Made by a program: the position numbers and the translations under genes | Notes under the pieces: model-generated | Seen by the model: the letters and a program-made list of their open reading frames with translations, nothing else | Databases searched by the model: none | Told to the model about the DNA's origin: nothing | Assembly (NCBI GenBank): GCA_029876055.1 | Contig: CM056876.1 | Coordinates: 3,472,001-3,536,000 of the forward strand | Source: Madurella fahalii | Lineage: Eukaryota > Ascomycota > Sordariomycetes > Sordariales | Length of the DNA: 64,000 bases | Direction of reading: 5' to 3' | Shown here: one piece after another, positions 58,128 through 64,000 of the stretch | How the letters are laid out: every line of letters starts with the position of its first letter | How positions within the stretch are numbered: position 1 is the first letter of the stretch

Positions 58128-58377
58128 TATAAAGGAGTTGTTCTAGGAATACATTGAGAGAGATAGATTACGATATCTTAATACTGAAGAGACCTAGACT
58201 AATAAGCGATATCTTGGTAAATAGCCTCCTATTAATTATATAGAGACTGATTCTTATAGATTAGAAGTCCCCTATATGAGAGAGTTTTCTATAGGGTTCT
58301 TATCTACTCTAATATAGTGACATTATCCACCGTTATTCGGCCAGTTCTCCCGGTCTTGCTCCGTAGCTCTCATTATA
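58128..58377 (-). repeat. RIP-mutated gypsy 5' LTR
   Basis: 250 bp, same family as 59308-59558 but with many transitions; the terminal TGTAA has become TATAA. It is followed on the minus strand by gag. Confidence 0.88.
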
Positions 58378-59307
58378 CTGTAGCTTTGTCCTAGGTGTTA
58401 GAGCTCTGTTCCAGATACTGAAGCTCTGTTCTAGACATTGCGGCCCTGTTCTGAGTACTATACCTTTGACCTAGATGCTATATTATCCCCAATAATATAT
58501 CTAATACCTTTGTTAATATAAATCTCAATGAGGTGGTATTTATATATATGGCGTCTAGATACTAAAAAGAAGGGACTATTTTATAGCTTAGAAAAGCTTT
58601 CTACAGATTATGAAGTTTACTACTTTAATAGTAACAAATGTTTATAACGACTATAGTTATGCTAGGATTTGATCTAGTTCTCTATAAACTATATACCTTT
58701 ATTAAAAATAGGATTATTTTTTTTGTATATATAGATGATATTGTCTTAGTGTTTTCTAAGTACCTGAGAAAAGTTGTTTTTAGTATGATCGCTGGGATTA
58801 ATATACGATATAAATTAATTGGAGGAAATCTACTATAGCAGTTCTTAGGGATCGAAGTTCTAAGGGATTATAAGAAGTATTTGATCTAACTATTCTAATC
58901 TGCCTATATTAATAAAATTGCTAATCTAGTATGATTAGAATAGCTTATAACAATACTTTTAAACTACAACGAACTTCTTCTATATAATAGAAGTACTACC
59001 TATAATAGAAGATACTAATATATATGTAAGGTTAGATTAATTCTATATATAGCTATGATTATATACCTAGATATTACCTTCGTAATCTCGTACCTTACAT
59101 ACTTCATTATAAATCTTAGACTGCTCTATTATCAGGTAGTTAATAGAGTTTTACTCTATTTTAAGAGAATAAGCTCTCTAGTACTTTAGATAGGAGGTAG
59201 CAATAGCTTCTAAGTTACTAGCAATATATTATTCGTAGATAATACACTTAATTATAAGAGCTTCTAGATATATACAATGAAGCTATTTAGTAGGATAATA
59301 GGATAAT
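58378..59307 (+). pseudogene. Copia reverse transcriptase/RNase H fragment
   Basis: RT motif YIDDIVLVF (RT active-site DD retained) near 58726-58752, followed by QFLGIEVL and a RNase H-like part, all with many stops. The right end stops at a TAGTAGGATAATAGGAT motif that also occurs near 34085 in the complete copia, where the gypsy LTR at 59308 cuts in. Confidence 0.8.
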
Positions 59308-59558
59308 TGTAACGAGAGTCTCCAGACGAAGGTCAGGAGGACCCGCCGAATGATGCTGGATGATGTCACGATACAGGATAGATAAGAACCCCGTGAGGGA
59401 ACTCTCTCACGCGGGGCACTTCTGATCCGCAAGGATCAGTCTCTGTATAATTGATAGGAGGCTGTTCACCAAGATATCGCCCGCTGGTCCAGGTCTTTTC
59501 GGTATCAAGACATCGTGGTCCATCTCCCTCAACGTGTTCCCAGAACAACCCCTTTACA
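59308..59558 (+). repeat. Gypsy 5' LTR
   Basis: 251 bp, TGTAACGAGAG...CCCCTTTACA. It contains a palindromic stem CTGATCC-GCAA-GGATCAG at 59422-59439. Nine bases of it (59431-59439) are complementary to 59562-59570 just after the LTR. Confidence 0.93.
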
Positions 59559-59599
59559 ATTCTGATCCTTCTGTTCTACCGTTGGCCGAGATAGCACCT

Positions 59600-60890
59600 A
59601 CGATGAGTACCTCCCGTGAGCTGGGAGCAGAGTCGAGTCCAGGGGAAAACACCCCCCAATCACCCACAAATCCTATGCGCCTTCATCGGTCGGAATCACC
59701 AGGATTTCGACCTCGCATATCTTCGCATACCCTTTCGGACTCCCGGGTTCCGCGTCAAGCTCCTCACCATGATAACCTGTTAGAATCAACCCGTCTTCGG
59801 ATACAGCAACTGGAAGCGCTGAAACAACTGCGAGAACAAGAAGAGGGTTTGCTTCGGAAGCTAGGCATCTTACCAGGCGAATCCTCACCGAAACGCAGGC
59901 GATATCGTTCTCCTTCAGCAGGTTCTAGTGACCATGATGAGGACCGAAAGGCGATCAAGGTAAAGCATCTGATTCAGTTCCCTGATAACACCACCCATCG
60001 ACGCCGTTTGGAATGGCTCTAAGATCTATAGCGAGCATTCATAGGAGACCCGAAACGGTTCAAAATGGGCATGAACCGGATCCTTTTCGCCTTGGATCAA
60101 ATGGAAGAACGTCCTTGCAATCGATAGTACAGTCATTGCAACAATCTTCCGACAAATGCACGACAAGAGGCCGAAAACAACTGGAAAATATTTGAAGATT
60201 GGACACTGAACTATATTCGAGATCTTGTAAATCAAGAATCTACTATTGCAAAGCAGCTCAATGATGCTAAGTAACGAGAAAACCAGTCTCCTTTAGACTT
60301 TTATCAGTACTTGGAATCCCTTGAGGCCCAATTCCCGAAGTAGGACGAAAAGGCTCGTACTCTCACCTTTTACACGAAGCTTTCGTCCGCAATTAGCAAC
60401 TATATCGACTTGTACGTCTATAACAAGCTAGAGACTCGGGAAGAGATAGTCAAACTCGCTACTCAAATTTGGTATAGTTTCCAGTACCGAAAACCTTAGG
60501 AAGCCCCTAAGCATTCGTCCCGAAATCCTTCTTACTCTTCTCCTTCATCGCGTTCTTCCCTAACCCACAAATCGTTATTTTATCCTCAAAGAGCGTCATT
60601 ATCCCGTTATCACCAACGAAACGTACAGTCAACGACGCTATATACGAAACCTGACGATCACCCTATATCAACCCCATCTCATTTCAATCAGTTGAACCCC
60701 ATAGACAGTCAGGGAAACCCTTTGACTTGTTTTGTTTATAGTAGTAACACCCATTTCGCTAACGACTACCTACAAAAAGGAGTATCAGTGAACAAAGCCA
60801 CCAGGTACCCTAGTCACCGAGGTGGGGGATCGCGTCTAAATCGGCGGGGAAACGGCAGATACCGGCGGATGTGAACCCTGATTACGTCGG
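59600..60890 (+). pseudogene. Gypsy gag with RIP stops
   Basis: The ATG at 59600 starts a Ser/Pro/Arg-rich N-terminus, a Glu-rich coiled-coil (STRLRIQQLEALKQLREQE) and the retrotransposon Gag region (IGDPKRFKMGMNRILFALDQ; WTLNYIRDLV). The first stop is TAA at 60020-60022; more follow at 60029, 60122 and beyond. No intact CCHC knuckle is visible at the end; CFVYSSNTHFANDY near 60731 could be its decayed form, with Cys changed to Tyr or Ser. Confidence 0.8.
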
Positions 60891-63800
60891 TGAAGACGAT
60901 GTACCAGGGGTTCCAGTCAAAGAACGAATGTACACTTCTATAACCTTGTTGAACTATGCCCCTCAATCCATTATAGTCGATCTCGATACTGGAGCAGAGA
61001 TTGATATTGTTAGTCTGGAGTTCGTGAAGTAGAGGAAACTCCGATGGATCGGGATGCAATCACCCTGTGTTCGGTTTATAGACCATTATATCGTTGAAGC
61101 ATTTGGTGTTTATGAAGTTCCCTTGGAACTGATAGACTGCTAAGGAATTACCTAAAGAATATACATTTCTTGTACCGCCATCAATCACCCCCTTGTTATA
61201 AACGATTCCCCTATTCTTCTTAGGATACTAAGTTTAATATCCTATAAGATCTTGTTATACCTAGAAGGGAATTTATAGTAGTTTATAACGGAATCGGAGT
61301 GTATTCGGATTGAAAACCCGAAGAAATTCTTAAAAACATGTCGAGGAGAAGCTTGTATTTACTCCTTGATATAGTACCCAGACGTGCCGGAGGCGCTTTT
61401 TCCAGAGGAGGAAGAGGAGAATACCTCCCGAAAACCTAAAGATATCCCTCCTGAAATCTCAGACTTTACGGATATTATGAACTCCAGTAATATAGATATT
61501 CTACCTTCTTTCAAAAGCACTGATTATACTATTGATCTACTCCCTAATACTGTTCCTCCTATTAGATCTCTTTACCCTCTATTACGATATGAACTTTCGA
61601 TTTTAGAGGAATATCTGCGTGAAAACCTAGTGAAAGGCCGTATTCGTCTATCCTAGAGTTCAGCTGCAAGTCCTATCTTGTTTATCCTAAAGAAAGATAG
61701 TACTCTACGTTTATATATGGATTACTGCGGACTCAACCGGATAACGGTTAAGAATCGGTACCCTTTACCGTTGATCTCAGAACTCTTAGACCGAGTATCC
61801 GGAGCAAAGTATTTCACGAAGTTGGACCTGAAAGAGGTATACTACCGGATTTGCATCCGAGAAGGAGATAAATAGAAGACGGCTTTCTATACCCGATATA
61901 GTCTATTTAAGTATCTTGTTATACCTTTTAGCCTGATAAATACTCCTACGACCTTCTAAAGTTATATTCAGACTACTTTAGGCGGGCTACTAGACGATTG
62001 TTATATATATTATTTGGATAATATTTTAATTTTCTCCCTAGACCGGGAAATCTATACGACTCACCTCCGATAAGTCCTGGAACGCCTAAGACAAACGCAG
62101 TTATACTGTAAGCCCAGCAAGTATTTATTTTATCAGGACAAGATAGAATTTCTAGGTTATGTTTTAACTCCCGAAGGTGTCGGTATAGATTCGGCACGAA
62201 TTCAGACTGTCTAAGATTAACCTGAACCACAGTCCTATCGAGACATCCAAGTTTTCTTAGGATTTTATAATTTTTACCGTCGATTTATTCGAGGTTATTC
62301 GGAGATTGCATTACCGTTGAGTAATTTACTAAAGGGGTTACAGAACGGACGAAAACCGGGAACCCTCTGGTTAGAGGCCGAAGAGCGTACGGCATTCGCG
62401 CGGCTCAAGAGAGCATTTCAAGATATACCAGTTTTACATCATTTCGACCCCGAACTCCCTATTATCATTGAGACAGATGCCTCTGACTTTGTAATAGGAG
62501 CTATCCTATTGCAGGTCCCGAAAGGGGGCCGAAAATGTTCCGTTATATTCTAGTCGGCGAAGTTTTCTAGACCGGCCTAGGACTATAGAACTCCTAACAA
62601 GGAGATGATAGCTATTATAGAAGCCTTTAAGTATTAGCGATACTACGTTAAAGGGAGTCGCTATAAAGTTACTGTATTTTCGGATTATAATAACCTATAA
62701 AGGTTTATAAAGCAAAACCGATTGAACGGCCGATAGGCTAGATAGTATATGTATCTAGTAGGATTTGATTTCACTATCAAGTATCAGCCTAGGAAGCGAA
62801 ATCCGGCCGATAGCCCCTCGAAAAGACCAGATTACGAAGACAAAGAACGTCCTAATAGACTCGAGTAGATACCTACTTTTAAGAGCAAAATTACTCGGGT
62901 AAACCGGATTAGAAAGCTGATTGCGGAAAGAAATAAGATTACCTATTATATAGAAGAGAGTAAATTAGCTTGCGTAAGAAACCCTAGTAAATCAGCTAGT
63001 ACCCGGGTCGGAAAGACAACTGTGGAAGGGGTTAAGAGAGCCTACTATATACCAGAGAATAGCGAAGATACTAGTGTATAGGACCCTAGCAAACTAGCTA
63101 GTTGGAAACCCGAAATAATAGGTTGTCCCTCAGAAGTTACTGTAGGATCGCTAAGTATTTACCTGCTAGGACCTCAGGATTACTAAGAAGCCGATTGGTT
63201 TAAACGGGAATAGATTGTTACTCGTCAATATACGAGAGAGCATGTTCGACTGGAAGCGGTTTATACTACGGAACTGTCGAAATCTATAAGAGAATTGATC
63301 CTAGAGCTGCAAGCTATGGATCCGGTAACTCTGAAAATCAAAGAAAGGCTGGCGAATCCAGCCTGAAACCTGAGAGTTTCGCCCGAATAGGCACTTAGAT
63401 ACGAGTAAGAATTACTATATCAAGGACGATTGTTCGTCCTAGCAGAGCAAGCTGTTAAGTAGGAGTTACTCCAGCTTTTTTATAACGATCCGTTAGCAGG
63501 TTATTTTGGTGTCGAGAAGACTCTCGAACTGTTGTAAAGAAAATACTTCTGGTATAGTATAACCAAAGATATCAAAGACTACTATAGAACCTGCTACACC
63601 TGCTAAGTCAATAAGATAAGACGGTATAAGCCGTATAGATCGCTCGAATCGTTGCCGATTCCTATATAACCTTAGAGCGAAATCACTATGGACTTCATCG
63701 TGGGTTTTCTTGTAGTGAAGAGTCCCGATGGCTCCGAGAAGGACGCAATTCTAGTGGTTGTCGATCGGTATATGAAGATAAACCGATTCTTCCTAATGTC

Positions 63801-64000
63801 CACCACTATCACCAGCCAAGAATTGGCAGAGCTTGTTCATAAAGAGATTGAACTTAAGTATAGCCCCATTAATAGTTATGTCAGTAATCGAGGTTCTGTT
63901 TTTATATCACAGTTTTGGAGCGATTTGTATTACCTACAAAAGGTATATAAGCGGCTTTCGACTGCTTTTTACCTGCAAACCGACGGGCAAACGGAGCGAG
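60891..64000 (+). pseudogene. Gypsy pol (protease, RT, RNase H, integrase), inactive
   Basis: Protease active site DTGAEIDIV near 60985. RT: RLYMDYCGLNRITVKNRYPLP near 61710, FTKLDLKEVYYRI near 61815, and YLDN near 62010-62023 where the family has YxDD. RNase H begins at PIIIETDASDFVIGA near 62460. Integrase: a decayed HHCC zinc motif (YNDPLAGYFGVEKT ... CYTC) near 63480-63605, with both histidine positions changed to Tyr; first catalytic Asp in MDFIVGF near 63690; the second reads SNRGS where SDxGS is usual. Each change fits G-to-A or C-to-T. The frame is broken by many stops. Confidence 0.85.

Larger units (their letters stand above)
59308..64000 (+). mobile_element. Ty3/gypsy retrotransposon, 5' part (continues beyond window)
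   Basis: 5' LTR 59308-59558, leader, gag from 59600, then protease, RT, RNase H and integrase in gypsy order up to the window end at QTDGQTE. The LTR is clean, but the body carries about thirty in-frame TAA/TAG stops, almost all explained by CAA, CAG or TGG hit by transitions, so the copy is dead. Confidence 0.92.

Noticed and set aside
33237..64000. Centromere or subtelomere
   Set aside because: A RIPed transposon nest fits either, but no telomere repeat, CenH3 information or chromosome position is available.

Overview
This is nuclear DNA of a filamentous ascomycete, most likely a member of the Sordariales (Chaetomiaceae-like). The evidence is short GT-AG introns of about 50-130 nt, GC-rich housekeeping genes, a secreted GH6 cellulase, and an AT-rich block of transposon relics whose mutations run C to T and G to A, as expected from RIP (repeat-induced point mutation). 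The species call is an inference.

The left half (1-33231) is ordinary euchromatin with eight protein genes. In order they are: a 5'-truncated nucleoporin Nup133 gene (+), with an apparent 1-nt frameshift in a C-run; a palmitoylated-type casein kinase 1 (+); a p24-alpha/Erp-type cargo receptor (-) divergent from the SWR1/NuA4 subunit Swc4 (+); after an 8.3 kb gene-poor gap, a Zn(II)2Cys6 finger fused to a maltose-acetyltransferase-like hexapeptide domain (+); the AP-3 mu subunit (-) divergent from a small DMAC1-like membrane protein (+); and a GH6 cellobiohydrolase-type enzyme (-). Most spacers are divergent promoters or convergent 3' ends. The genes serve unrelated functions (nuclear pore, kinase signalling, ER-Golgi and Golgi-vacuole traffic, chromatin, mitochondria, cellulose degradation) and do not form a cluster.

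The right half (33232-64000) is a gene-free nest of transposons. A complete but decayed minus-strand Ty1/copia element (33237-39763, TSD ATACC) contains three solo LTRs from three families. Next comes minus-strand gypsy sequence split by a Tad-like LINE (41851-50138, 16-bp TSD). That LINE is itself interrupted by a 2.16-kb LTR element (43188-45345) and two solo LTRs. Beyond it are a non-RIPed GC-normal segment of unknown nature, a second plus-strand LINE copy carrying a 401-bp Helitron-like insertion, a RIPed gypsy gag with its LTR, a copia RT fragment, and the 5' part of a plus-strand gypsy element that runs off the window.

The most unusual object is the 2.16-kb LTR element. Its leader is a series of hairpins whose sequence variants keep base pairing by paired changes. 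It also carries a decayed reading frame joining an Ala/Pro/Arg-rich repeat, a C2HC finger, a Gln/Arg tract and an acidic Asp/Gly/Pro/Tyr repeat. I do not recognise this combination. Small LTRs and this element are nearly free of RIP while the long elements around them are riddled with stops.
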